This document shows positions 36,406 through 46,000 of a DNA stretch of 64,000 nt, in pieces. Position 1 is the first letter of the stretch; each line of letters begins with the position of its first letter. The position numbers were made by a program, and so were the translations under genes. Origin of the DNA: JBEDUK01 sp040414485 (GTDB lineage Bacteria; Actinomycetota; UBA4738); NCBI GenBank assembly GCA_040414485.1, contig JBEDUK010000009.1, positions 38,474 through 102,473 on the forward strand, given 5' to 3'. The notes under the pieces were generated by a model. It was not told where the DNA came from. It searched no databases and saw only the letters and a program-made list of their open reading frames with translations.

Positions 36406-38763
36406 TCACGTCGAGCCTTGCGGCAGTCGCAGTCGCTTCAACAGGAGCGCGTTCATTGCCACGATGAAGCTCGATCCCGACATCGAGAGCGCTGCGATCT
36501 CGGGCCGCAGGACCAAGCCGAAGGCCGGGTCGAATACTCCGGCCGCGATCGGCAGGGCGATCGCGTTGTAGCCGACTGCCCAGCCCAGGTTCTGACGCAT
36601 CTTGCGCAGGGTCCCTCGCCCGATCGTCAGCGCCGTCGGCACATCCAGCGGATCCGACCGCATCAGCACGACGTCGGCCGTCTCGATCGCGACTTCCGTT
36701 CCCGCCCCGATGGCGATACCGACATCTGCTCGAGCCAGCGCAGGCGCGTCGTTCACCCCGTCGCCGACCATCGCTACCTTCTTGCCCCCCTGCTGCAGCT
36801 CGGCCACCTTGCTCGCCTTGTCGCCGGGCAGCACCTCGGCGATGACGGTGTCGACGCCGAGGTCCTCGCCGATCCGCTTGGCGGTGGCCTCGTTGTCACC
36901 GGTCAGCATCACGACCTCGATCCCCATGTCCTGCAGCGCCTTCACAGCGGCCGCCGACGTGGGTCGGGGAGCATCCGCAACTCCGATGACCGCGATGGCC
37001 TTGCCGTCCGAAGCCGCCAGGATCGCTGTCCGGCCGTTCAAGGCTGCTTCGCGACCCTCTGCCAACAGGTGGCCCATGCCGACGCTCTCCCGTTGCATCA
37101 GGCGAAGGTTGCCGACCGCCACGCGGTGGCCATCGACGGTGGCGACAGCGCCGTGACCAGGGACGTTCTCGAACGCTGCTGCCTGGACCCGTTCGACCTT
37201 GTTCGCGTCCGCATGGGCGGCGATGGCCTGCGCCAGCGGGTGTTCAGACTCCCGTTCAACGGAGGCCACCAGCCGCAGCACATCAGCCTCAGGCATGCCG
37301 TCGGTGGTGATTCCAGTCACCTCAGGCTCGCCCTTGGTGAGCGTCCCGGTCTTGTCCACGACGACGGTGTCGATCCGCGCCGATGCTTCGAGCGCCATGG
37401 CGTTCTTGAACAGGATGCCGCGCTTCGCTCCGAGACCCGTTCCGACCATGATGGCCGTCGGTGTCGCCAGTCCAAGCGCGTCGGGGCAGGTGATGACCAC
37501 GACCGTGATGGCGAACAGCATGGCGTCGGCGAAGGACCGTCCAGCCGCCAGCCATGCCAGCAACGTGATCAGGCCGCCGATCAGAGCAACGAGGACCAGC
37601 CAGAAGGCTGCCCGGTCGGCGAGGCGCTGACCGGGAGCCTTCGAGTTCTGTGCCTCCTGGACCAGCTTCACGATCTGCGCGAGCGCCGTGTCCGCTCCGA
37701 CCTTCGTGGCCCGAACTCGCAGCGTTCCGTTCGTGTTGATGGTCGCCCCGATGACCTCGGATCCGACGGTCTTTGTGACCGGCAGGCTCTCGCCGGTGAC
37801 GGTCGACTCGTCGACCTCGCTCTCGCCCTGCTCGACGACACCGTCGACCGGGATCTTGGCGCCCGGCCTTACGAGCAGCAGATCGCCGGCCACGACCTCG
37901 GCGGTCGGGACCTCGATGGGCTCTCCATCGCGAAGCACCACTGCCATAGGAGGAGCCAGGTCCAGGAGTTGTCGGATCGCGTCGTTGGCTCCGCCACGCG
38001 CTCGCATCTCGAACCAGTGCCCGAGCAGCACGAACGCCGTCAGCACCGTGGCAGCTTCGTAGAAGACGTCGCCGCCGCCCGTGAGCGTGATCACGACCGA
38101 GTACAGCCACCCGGCGCCGATGGCGACCGCCACCAGCACCATCATGTCCAAGGTCCGCCGGCGCAGGGCCCGGTAGGCGCCGTCGAAGAAGATCCAGCTC
38201 GAATAGAAGATGACGGGGAGGCTGAGGATCAGCTGGAAGACGTCGTCGCGCAGCCCGAACGGCGCTGCGAGGCTGAACCCGAGAACGTTCCGGCCGATCG
38301 AGGAGTACAGGAGGATGGGGACCGACAGGACCGCAGCCACCAGGAAGCGGTTGCGCATGTCGCGGACCATGGCCTCCATCGACATGCCGGCGTGTCCGCC
38401 GTGGCCCATCGCCTCGCGCGCCGATGGCATGCCGGCGTCGTGCACATGCGCCGCGCCCTTCCGAAACGGCTCGAGCAGCGGATCGCAGATGTGGTTCGGC
38501 ACCGACTGCCCGGCGCAGTGGTAACCGCACTCCTCGACCCAGGTTCGCAGCTCCTTGATGGAGGTCCGGTCCGGATCGAAGGTGACCGTCGCCGTTTGAG
38601 CGACCGGGTTGGCCTGCACCGATGCGACGCCGGGACGCCGACCGAGAACCGTCTCGACGACGTTCTTCTCGCTGGCGTAGTTCAGCCCGCCGACCTCAAG
38701 GACGGCCGTCGCGAGCCTGCGTCCATGCCCCTCAGGCGCTGGGCGTTCGTCAGCCGTGCTCAT
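36406..38763 (-). CDS. P1B-type heavy-metal ATPase with CPD motif (copper type)
   Basis: 785 residues. An N-terminal HMA-like fold (13-80) lacks the CxxC metal pair; its loop reads GGLNYASEKN, although one Cys pair remains at YHCAGQSVPNHIC. Then a His/Met-rich stretch (HVHDAGMPSAREAMGHGGHAGM). Eight membrane helices follow. Seen: TGES in DESTVTGESLPVT, DKTGTLTKG (phosphorylation), SEHPLAQAI (HP locus), TGDNEATAKR, GDGVNDAPALARADVG. The transmembrane metal motif reads ITCPDALGLATP, i.e. CPD instead of CPC, CPH or SPC. Copper is inferred from the CsoR-like palindrome in front of it and the divergent cupredoxin gene. The stop lies 3 bp from the previous gene's stop. Confidence 0.88.
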   Translation of the reverse strand: MSTADERPAPEGHGRRLATAVLEVGGLNYASEKNVVETVLGRRPGVASVQANPVAQTATVTFDPDRTSIKELRTWVEECGYHCAGQSVPNHICDPLLEPFRKGAAHVHDAGMPSAREAMGHGGHAGMSMEAMVRDMRNRFLVAAVLSVPILLYSSIGRNVLGFSLAAPFGLRDDVFQLILSLPVIFYSSWIFFDGAYRALRRRTLDMMVLVAVAIGAGWLYSVVITLTGGGDVFYEAATVLTAFVLLGHWFEMRARGGANDAIRQLLDLAPPMAVVLRDGEPIEVPTAEVVAGDLLLVRPGAKIPVDGVVEQGESEVDESTVTGESLPVTKTVGSEVIGATINTNGTLRVRATKVGADTALAQIVKLVQEAQNSKAPGQRLADRAAFWLVLVALIGGLITLLAWLAAGRSFADAMLFAITVVVITCPDALGLATPTAIMVGTGLGAKRGILFKNAMALEASARIDTVVVDKTGTLTKGEPEVTGITTDGMPEADVLRLVASVERESEHPLAQAIAAHADANKVERVQAAAFENVPGHGAVATVDGHRVAVGNLRLMQRESVGMGHLLAEGREAALNGRTAILAASDGKAIAVIGVADAPRPTSAAAVKALQDMGIEVVMLTGDNEATAKRIGEDLGVDTVIAEVLPGDKASKVAELQQGGKKVAMVGDGVNDAPALARADVGIAIGAGTEVAIETADVVLMRSDPLDVPTALTIGRGTLRKMRQNLGWAVGYNAIALPIAAGVFDPAFGLVLRPEIAALSMSGSSFIVAMNALLLKRLRLPQGST

Positions 38764-38804
38764 CTCGTGTGCTCCACACGCATCCTGACCCTTGCCTCCC
38801 TCAG

Positions 38805-38823
38805 TATACCCTAGGGGGGTATA
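38805..38823. promoter_or_regulatory. CsoR-type copper operator
   Basis: TATACCC-TAGGG-GGGTATA is a near-ideal palindrome with 7-bp perfect arms and a 5-bp centre; G/C tracts flanked by TATA ends are characteristic of CsoR/RcnR-family operators. It lies 41 bp before the P1B ATPase start and about 140 bp before the SHOCT gene on the other strand, so it can serve both promoters. No csoR gene is in the window; the regulator must act from elsewhere. Confidence 0.7.
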
Positions 38824-38960
38824 GCGTTAGGCGTGGAAGAGGTGGCACCTGGCCGGGCCATGAGACCCGCCTCAAAGGGGCCGGATGACGCTCCGCACCC
38901 GACGGACAAGCTCCTACCTTGGCTCACAACCCGAGCCACATGCAATCGGGAGGTGGCGTG

Positions 38961-39209
38961 ATGCCGATGTACTGGAGCGGAGGATGGGGCGGCTGGTTGC
39001 TCATGACCTTCGCGATGATGGTGCTCTGGGGCGCCGTGGTCTGGGCGATCGTCTACGCGGTCCGCGGGTTCCGCGATCGGCGCGAACGCGAGCGCCGTTC
39101 GGAGTCGAGTGCTCTCGAGATCCTCGAAGGCCGCTACGCACGGGGCGAGATCGACGACAAAGAGTTCCGCGAGCGTCGCAAGGCCCTCACCGAGGGTCGC
39201 GCGGCATGA
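38961..39209 (+). CDS. Small membrane protein with SHOCT domain
   Basis: 82 residues. One transmembrane helix (WLLMTFAMMVLWGAVVWAIVYAV), a basic stretch, and a C-terminal SHOCT motif (ALEILEGRYARGEIDDKEFRERRKALTE), a short domain that often marks oligomerising membrane proteins near metal-transport genes. The ATG at 38961 follows GGGAGGTGG. The N-terminus is rich in Met/Trp/Gly. It overlaps the cupredoxin gene by 4 nt (ATGA). Confidence 0.75.
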   Translation: MPMYWSGGWGGWLLMTFAMMVLWGAVVWAIVYAVRGFRDRRERERRSESSALEILEGRYARGEIDDKEFRERRKALTEGRAA

Positions 39210-39865
39210 GCGAAGGACCACAGGATGCCGAAGCCATCCTGAAGGAACGGCTCGCCAGGGGCGAGATCGATCCTGTTGAGCTCAAGCGGCGCCTCGGCGT
39301 TGTTGACCGACGCTCATCCAACACGCCGCGGACGCGACGCCTCCGGCCGATCGTCCCGCTCGTGGTCGTGCTCGTTGCCGGCCTGGCGATCGGGACCTGG
39401 GCCGTGAGCCGCAGCCACTTGGAGTCATTCGGCTCCAGCTGCGCGATCCCGGCCCTGTCCGGCTCGGTCGTAACGGTCACCCTCACCGACATGGGCGGCG
39501 GTGTGGATGGCGGAATGATGATGGGCGGCATGATGCGGGTGATCGACCAGCCGGCGGTCGTTCCTGCTGGCCGGGTCTCCTTCCGCGTCCTCAATGAAGG
39601 CAGCCTGACCCACGAGTTGGTCGTCATGCCGCTGCCTCCCGGTGGAGCCGGCAGTCGTCAGGTCGGGTCGGACGGCAAGGTTGACGAGTCCGGGAGTCTT
39701 GGTGAGGCGTCAAGCACCTGTGGTGCCGGGGCGGGACAAGGCATCGCACCGGGCGCTGCTAGCTGGGTCACGCTGAACCTGTCGGCGGGGCCGTATGAGC
39801 TCATCTGCAACCTGCCCGGCCATTACGCCCGGGGCATGTACACGGAGCTCGATGTTCGAGGGTGA
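39206..39865 (+). CDS. Membrane-anchored cupredoxin-like protein
   Basis: 219 residues: a cytoplasmic SHOCT-like N-terminus (EAILKERLARGEIDPVELKRRLG), one membrane helix (IVPLVVVLVAGLAIGTWAV, about 49-68) and an extracytoplasmic plastocyanin-type domain. The four type-1 copper ligands are visible: His in LTHELVVM, then Cys, His and Met in ELICNLPGHYARGMY. A Gly/Met stretch, GGGVDGGMMMGGMM, precedes the first ligand and could pass copper. It is encoded in an operon with the preceding SHOCT protein and diverges from the P1B ATPase, so it probably binds copper or takes part in electron transfer in the envelope. Confidence 0.8.
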   Translation: MSEGPQDAEAILKERLARGEIDPVELKRRLGVVDRRSSNTPRTRRLRPIVPLVVVLVAGLAIGTWAVSRSHLESFGSSCAIPALSGSVVTVTLTDMGGGVDGGMMMGGMMRVIDQPAVVPAGRVSFRVLNEGSLTHELVVMPLPPGGAGSRQVGSDGKVDESGSLGEASSTCGAGAGQGIAPGAASWVTLNLSAGPYELICNLPGHYARGMYTELDVRG

Positions 39866-40055
39866 ACGTCGAAGCATCAAGGACTCAGGTCGTTCGTCCG
39901 GCGGCGTCTATGCAGCTCGAGCACGGTTCCAGCTGAGGAGCGAGGCCTTTAGGGAAGCGATTCCGGTACGTTACGCGACGGAAGGCGGGCAAAGGGGGAC
40001 CCAGGCGACGGGCGGGCCTGGAACCGGAGCCCCGCGGTCGAACGAGGGGGACGCC

Positions 40056-41420
40056 ATGGCCATGGTGACTGATCCGGTATGCGGAATGCGGATCGACTCC
40101 AACGATGCCGTGGCAGCGGCGGAGCGAGAAGGAACGATCTGTTACTTCTGTTCTGAAGCGTGCCGCGACGTGTTCCTCGGCGATCCGGCCTCGTTCGCGG
40201 GTAAGGCGGTTGAGGAGACGACCGGTCTATTCACCGCGGAGGAGATCGCTACACGGTCCGACTCGACGATCGAGCGCGTCCAGGAGCTCGTCGACCTCGG
40301 CCTTCTCGAGCCGGAATCCGGGGGCTTCCGCCGTCGCGACGTCATGCGGGTTCGCGTCGTCGAAGAGCTGCAATCGAAGGGACTTGAAACGAACGCGCTC
40401 GCGGAGGCGTTCTCGGCCGGGCACCTGAGCCTCGGCTACCTGGAGAGCGCGGGCCGCCGTTTCCCACGGACCGACCGAACGTTCGGCGAGTTCAGCAACG
40501 AGCTCGGGATCGCCCTCGAAACCCTGCAAGCGGTGTACGTGGCCACCGGCTTGCCCCGGCCGCGCGGGGACGACTACGTCCGCGAAGAGGACGCTCAGGT
40601 CCTCAGAGCCCTCCCGGTCCTGTTCGGAGGGGGGGTCGGCGAGGGGGATGTGCTGCGTGCGGTCCGCATCTTCGGCGACAGCGCCAGGCGGGTCGCGCAG
40701 TTCGAAACTCACTGGTTCCACACGGCGATCGAGGCGCCGTTTCGGCAGCAAGGTCTTCGTGACAACGAGGCGTACGAGGAGGCGCTCCGCGAGGTGGGGC
40801 TGCGGATGGGCCACACCGGGGAGGAGTTGATGAGCTGGCTCCTGCGGCGACACGGCGAGGCGTTCTCCGCGCAGCATCAATTCGACCATGTGGAGACCGC
40901 GCTCGAGGAAGCCGGGATCCGGCAGAGATCACCCCGCGGGGACGAAGCGGCCGCGTTCGCGGACCTCTCGGGCTACACGCGACTGACCGAAGAGGCCGGA
41001 GACGACGTCGCTGCCCGCGCCTCGCTGACGCTGGCGCAACTGGTGAGCGAGGTGGGGGCGGCGCACCGCGGCCAGGTGGTGAAGATGCTCGGGGACGGCG
41101 TGCATTTTCACTTCGCGGATCCCGGCGATGCCGTCCGCGCTTCCCTCGCCATCGTCGCGGCGGTGCGCCCTCGAGGGCTTCCGCCCGCTCATATCGGGGT
41201 CAACGCCGGACCGATGATCTACGACGAGGGGGATTACTTCGGGCGGACCGTGAACATCGCGGCACGGATCGCTTCCCAAGCCGCCGCGGATCAGGTCTTC
41301 GTGGGTGAGGACCTTGTACGGAACGTGGAGCCGGCAGGGTTCAAAGTCCAGAAGGTGGGCGCATTCGACCTGAAGGGGATCGCACACCGGGTGACCCTTT
41401 ATGAAGCGGTCCGGGACTGA
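40056..41420 (+). CDS. YHS/TRASH - MerR-like HTH - class III cyclase fusion protein
   Basis: 454 residues from ATG 40056. Residues 4-48: YHS-type metal-binding domain, VTDPVCGMRI...ICYFCSEACRDVF, with four Cys. Residues about 57-125: MerR-like winged HTH (FTAEEIATRSDSTIERVQELVDLGLL, then FRRRDVMRVRVVEEL). Residues about 130-275: an alpha-helical linker. Residues about 295-450: class III adenylate/guanylate cyclase, with metal-binding Asp in FADLSGYT, Lys/Asp in VVKMLGDGVHF, and NIAARIA with the catalytic Asn and Arg. It should make cAMP (or cGMP) and its output may depend on metal binding. It lies downstream of the copper genes. Confidence 0.82.
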   Translation: MAMVTDPVCGMRIDSNDAVAAAEREGTICYFCSEACRDVFLGDPASFAGKAVEETTGLFTAEEIATRSDSTIERVQELVDLGLLEPESGGFRRRDVMRVRVVEELQSKGLETNALAEAFSAGHLSLGYLESAGRRFPRTDRTFGEFSNELGIALETLQAVYVATGLPRPRGDDYVREEDAQVLRALPVLFGGGVGEGDVLRAVRIFGDSARRVAQFETHWFHTAIEAPFRQQGLRDNEAYEEALREVGLRMGHTGEELMSWLLRRHGEAFSAQHQFDHVETALEEAGIRQRSPRGDEAAAFADLSGYTRLTEEAGDDVAARASLTLAQLVSEVGAAHRGQVVKMLGDGVHFHFADPGDAVRASLAIVAAVRPRGLPPAHIGVNAGPMIYDEGDYFGRTVNIAARIASQAAADQVFVGEDLVRNVEPAGFKVQKVGAFDLKGIAHRVTLYEAVRD

Positions 41421-41458
41421 TCCGGGTCGACCGTCGGGGGACCGGTGCGTCCGGAAGC

Positions 41459-41488
41459 GGCGAAGCCCTCCTGCCGGAGGGCCTCGCC
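41459..41488. terminator. Bidirectional hairpin terminator
   Basis: GGCGA-A-GCCCTCC / TGCC / GGAGGGC-C-TCGCC: a 12-bp stem with one A-C mismatch and a four-base loop, followed by GTTCTT on the plus strand. It sits between the convergent cyclase and protease genes and could serve both. Confidence 0.75.
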
Positions 41489-41508
41489 GTTCTTCGAAAC
41501 GAATCCCG

Positions 41509-42975
41509 CTACGGGCCGACGTTCTGCCTGGAACTCGCCCCCGAGCCGTCGGGCTGCGCCGGCGAGATCCCCACAGCCTGCATCCACCTCAGGGCATCGG
41601 CCGTTGTGCCCGCCTCGACCGTGAAGCCGACGGCGGAGGGAGCACGGAGGTCGGCGCCGGACGGAGACGAGGCCATGGCCTGTCTCCGACGCCTTGTCGC
41701 GACCCAGGCGCCCACGGCGCCGGCCGCGATGATCGCCGCGATGGCGATGAGGATCGGCATCGGAAAGCCCCCGCTCGGCTTCGGGAGCGGGGCATCGGCC
41801 GCCGTCCCTGCCTTGGCCTGCGCCTCGGTCAGGTATCGCTGGGCGATGGGATCACCGGGAGACAGCGCCAGGACCCGGTCGAGGAGCGGGATCGCCGCCG
41901 AGTAGTGGGATGCCCAGATGTCGTTCATCGCCCGGGCGAACGTGGCGTCGCCGACCCCGCGGGAAGGCTGCACGCCCGCCGCATGCAGGGCCGTCCGGAT
42001 GTCGTCGACGGTCCGCAGGTACTTGGCGCCCGGGATTCCGTTCGACTGGAGCAGCGCGAAGGAGGTGAGGCCGATCACCCGGCCCCGGCCGTCGATCACC
42101 GGGCCCCCGCTCATCCCGGGCTGGGTGTCGGCGTCGATCTCGATCAGCTGCGAGGAGTCGACGGAGCGGATGTTGCTGATGTGGCCGAACACCTTGGTGG
42201 GCTCGGTGACGCCCGTGGGGAGCGCGGTCGCCGACCCCGGGAACCCGAGCGCCGTGATGTCCTGACCGCTCTGGAGGTCCCCGGCCGACCCGGCCAGATC
42301 GACGGTCGGCATGTCGTGGCCGGTCACCTGCAGAACCGCCACGTCCGTGTTGTCGAACCCGGTCGAGTCCAGGACGCGGGCGGGCATCGCGTGGGCTGTC
42401 TGCGTCCCGGCGATCTGCACGGCCGTATACACCGACACCGACGGGGTGAAGCTGAAGTGGCACGCCGTCCCCGAGTAGCACTGCTGCAAGAGGGTGTTGA
42501 GCGCAGCGTTGTCGTTGATGGTGTACTCGCCGAAGAGGTCGTCGCCCGGCCCGAGGCCATAGCCGAACGTGGTCAGGAGGTCCCCGAACAGAAGCTGGTT
42601 GGCCGCGTACCGCTGCAGGTCCTCGGCCTTGGGCTCCACCACGTGGCTCGCCGTGACGATCGTGCCGGCGGGATCGACCACGAACCCCGATCCCGTCCCG
42701 TAGTCGAGGTCGTATCCCCTGCTCGCCGCGCTCAGCCCCGAGATGTTCGAGGCGTCCTGATAGGTGAGCGTCACATCCACGTGCACGGCGGTGTCGACGA
42801 ACACGACGCCCCGCTCGGCGAGCGTGATTGCTCGTTCCTGGCCGGTCGCCGTGGCCGCCATCGCCGTCGCCTGGGTCCCGGCGACGAGCGCCGCAGCGAA
42901 CGTCGCGACGAGGACGGCGGCGAGGCGCCGCCGGATCGTTCCCGCGGAGCCACTCGTGGTGCTGGTCCGTTCCAT
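41509..42975 (-). CDS. Secreted/membrane-anchored trypsin-like serine protease
   Basis: 488 residues. A twin-basic signal peptide (RRRLAAVLVATFAAALVAGTQ, cleaved near AMA-ATA), a chymotrypsin-fold protease domain with His in TIVTASHVV, Asp in NTDVAVLQV and Ser in QPGMSGGPV (about residue 275), followed by a helical tail of about 70 residues and one C-terminal membrane helix (ILIAIAAIIAAGAVGAWVA) with a basic stop and a cytosolic tail. The arrangement suggests a protease anchored outside the membrane. No PDZ domain is seen, unlike HtrA proteins. Substrate unknown. Confidence 0.85.
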   Translation of the reverse strand: MERTSTTSGSAGTIRRRLAAVLVATFAAALVAGTQATAMAATATGQERAITLAERGVVFVDTAVHVDVTLTYQDASNISGLSAASRGYDLDYGTGSGFVVDPAGTIVTASHVVEPKAEDLQRYAANQLLFGDLLTTFGYGLGPGDDLFGEYTINDNAALNTLLQQCYSGTACHFSFTPSVSVYTAVQIAGTQTAHAMPARVLDSTGFDNTDVAVLQVTGHDMPTVDLAGSAGDLQSGQDITALGFPGSATALPTGVTEPTKVFGHISNIRSVDSSQLIEIDADTQPGMSGGPVIDGRGRVIGLTSFALLQSNGIPGAKYLRTVDDIRTALHAAGVQPSRGVGDATFARAMNDIWASHYSAAIPLLDRVLALSPGDPIAQRYLTEAQAKAGTAADAPLPKPSGGFPMPILIAIAAIIAAGAVGAWVATRRRRQAMASSPSGADLRAPSAVGFTVEAGTTADALRWMQAVGISPAQPDGSGASSRQNVGP

Positions 42976-43054
42976 TGCTTCCTCCTCCCTTCGCTGGGTC
43001 GTATGAGCGGGAGGATGGTTCTCGGCGCTTAGGGAACGCTAAAGTCCGCCCGGG

Positions 43055-46000
43055 GTGACGCTCGAGTTCCGCATCCTTGGGCCCTTGGAGGCCGTGCGGG
43101 ATGGCCGGCAGGTTCGCGTGGGGGGCCGGAAGCTGCGATCCCTCCTCGCGCTCCTCCTCCTGCGGGCGGGGGAGTTCTGCTCCGCCGATCTGCTGATCGA
43201 TGAGCTGTGGCATCGGTACGACGACGGGGCCCTGGCGCGCCTGCAGGTCCACGTCTCCCAGCTCCGCAAGGCCCTCGGGCCGGACGCCGGGCTGCTGGAG
43301 ACCCGTCCGGGCGGCTACGCCCTCGTTCCACCGCCTGGCGCGATCGACGCGGCCCGGTTCGAGGCCCTGGCGCGGGAGGGTCGGGATGCCCTCGCCGCCG
43401 GCGACCCGGCCCGCGCGGCGGGCGCCCTCGGGAAGGCGCTCGGCCTGTGGCGGGGGCCGGCGCTGGGCGACCTGGCCTACGAGCCCTTCGCCGAGGGCGC
43501 GGCCACCCGTCTGGACGAGCTTCGCCTGGTCGCCCGGGAGGACCGCGTCGACGCCGAGCTCGCCCTGGGGCGACATCGCGAGCTGGTCGCCGAGCTGGAG
43601 GTCCTGACCTTCGAGCACCCCTTGCGGGAGCGTCTCCGGAGCCAGCTCATGCTCGCCCTGTACCGATGCGGACGCCAGGCTGACTCCCTGGCGGTGTTCG
43701 AGGAGGCGAGGCAGGAGCTGGCCGACGAGGGCCTGGACCCCTCGCCCGCGCTGGCAGCTCTTCAGCTGTCCATCCTCCGCCAGGACCCTGCGCTGTTGGT
43801 CGCCGAGCCGGAACCAGCGCCCGTGCGAGTCCTCCCGACTCCCTCGGTGTCCGGCCGCGTCCGCTTCGAAGGGATCCCCGCTCTGGTGGAGCGAGAGTCC
43901 GTGCTGGAAACCCTGGCCGATTACCTGGAGGAGGCCCGGGGCGGGCAGGGTCGGTTCGTGTTCCTGGGTGGTGAGGCGGGGGTTGGCAAGACCGTGGTGC
44001 TGGAGGCATTCGCCCAGGCGAACGCGGGCTCGACCCGGGTGCTCACGGGGGCCTGCGACGGGACGTCGACGCCTCGGCCGCTGGGGGCGGTGTTCGACAT
44101 GGTCCCGGCGCTCCGAGACGGGTGGGGGGAGGCCGGCGATGTCCCTCGCGAGGGGTTGTTCGCCGAGGTCCTGGAGGAGCTCGGCGGCGGGGGCGGGACC
44201 ACGGTGGCGGTGTTCGAGGACGTCCACTGGGCGGACGAGGCCACGCTGGACCTCATCCGGTACCTCGCTCGACGGGTGAGGGGGCATCGGGCCCTGGTGG
44301 TGGCGTCCTTCCGCGACGACGAGGTTGGCCGGGACCACCCGCTGACGGTCGTTCTCGGGGACGCGGCCACCCTGTCGTCCACGCGTCGGATCACGCTGCC
44401 TCGGCTGACCGCGGAAGGGGTGGGGGCGCTGTCCGCCGACTCGGGGTTCGACCCGAACGAGCTGTACCGGCGGACCGGGGGCAACAGCTTCTTCGTCACC
44501 GAGGTCCTGGCGGCGGTGGCCCCTCGGCCGGAGCCCAGCCAGGATGCGGTGCCGACGAGCATCCGTGATGCCGTGCTCGCCCGGGCCTCACGGCTGTCCC
44601 CCCCAGCCCGCGAAGCGCTGAGCGTGGCCTCGGTGGTTGGCCAGCGTGCCGAGCCCTGGCTCCTGGAGCGATTGCTGGACGGCCACGCCGAACCGATCGA
44701 TGAGTGCCTGGAGGCGGGGATGCTCCGAGGCGAGGGGGCGGTGATCGCCTTTCGCCATGAGCTGGCTCGGCTCGCCATCGAGGAGAATGTCCCGGCCGTT
44801 CGACGGGTCGCCCTGCACCGGCGGATCCTGGCTGCACTCGTCGATGAGATCGGTGAGGAGGACGCCGCTCGCCTGGCGCACCACGCCGAGGCCGGCGGGG
44901 ACCGCGATGCCGTGCTGGCGTACGCCCCCCTCGCCGCCGAGCGAGCATCCAGGCTGGGCGCCCACCGGGAGGCGGCCGCTCAGTACGGGCGTGCCCTCAG
45001 GTTCGCCCGGCGTCTCGCCGAGCCGGAGCGGGCGGATCTTCTCGAGCGGTTCTCCATCGAGTGCTACATGACGCATCGGCTCTCTGACGCCATCGAGGCC
45101 CGGGAGGCCGCGCTGGCCATCCGCCGGGCCGAGCGGAATGAGCGACGGGTCAGCGAGGGCCACCGCTGGCTCTCCCGGCTCGCCCAGATGTCCGCCCGGC
45201 GCGCCGAGGCGGAGCGCCACGCTCAGGAGGCGGTCAGAGCTGTGGAGGGGCTGTCTCCCGGCCCCGAGCTGGCGTTCGCCTACTCCAATCTCGCCCAGCT
45301 GCGGACGCTCTCGGGCGCGCATGAGGAGGCCCTGGACTGGGGGACCCGCGCCGCCGATCTCGCCGAGCGCCTCGGAGCCGCGGAGATCATGTGCCACGCC
45401 CTCGGATCGATGGGCACGGCCCTCCTCTTCTACACCGAGCGGGTGGACGAGGGACGAGCCATGCTCGAGCGGAGCCTGGAGCTCGCCCGGCTCGAGCACC
45501 TCGACGACCATGGCGCCCGCGCCTACACCAACCTGGTGGGGAACCTGACCAGGCTGCGGCGCTACCAGGAGGCGGAGGGGTACTTCGGCCCAGGCCTCGA
45601 ATACTGCTCCGACCGGGATGTGGTCTGGGCCGAGATCTTCATCGAAGGGCTCCAGGCCCTGTTCCGCCTGGAACGAGGCCGGTGGGACGAGGCCGCCGCC
45701 GGGGCCAATCCACTCCTTCGCCGCCCCGGGACGGGACCGCTGCTGCGGATCACGCCGCTGATGGTCATCGGGCTGATCCGAGTTCGCCGGGGGACCGCGG
45801 ACCCGTGGGACCTCCTGGACGAGGCGCTGTCCCACGCCGAGCGGTCGGGGGAGGTGCAGTGGATCTCGCCGGTCACGGCGGCGAGGGCGGAGGCCGCCTG
45901 GCTGCAGGGCGACCCTGCGCGCGAGACGGCGCTGCTCGCCCGAACGTTGGAGCTGGCCCTCGAGCGCGGGAATTCCTGGATGGTGGGCGAGCTGGCCTTC

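Noticed and set aside
36418..38814. Long plus-strand open frame opposite the P1B ATPase
   Set aside because: Shadow of the ATPase; crosses the CsoR-like operator.
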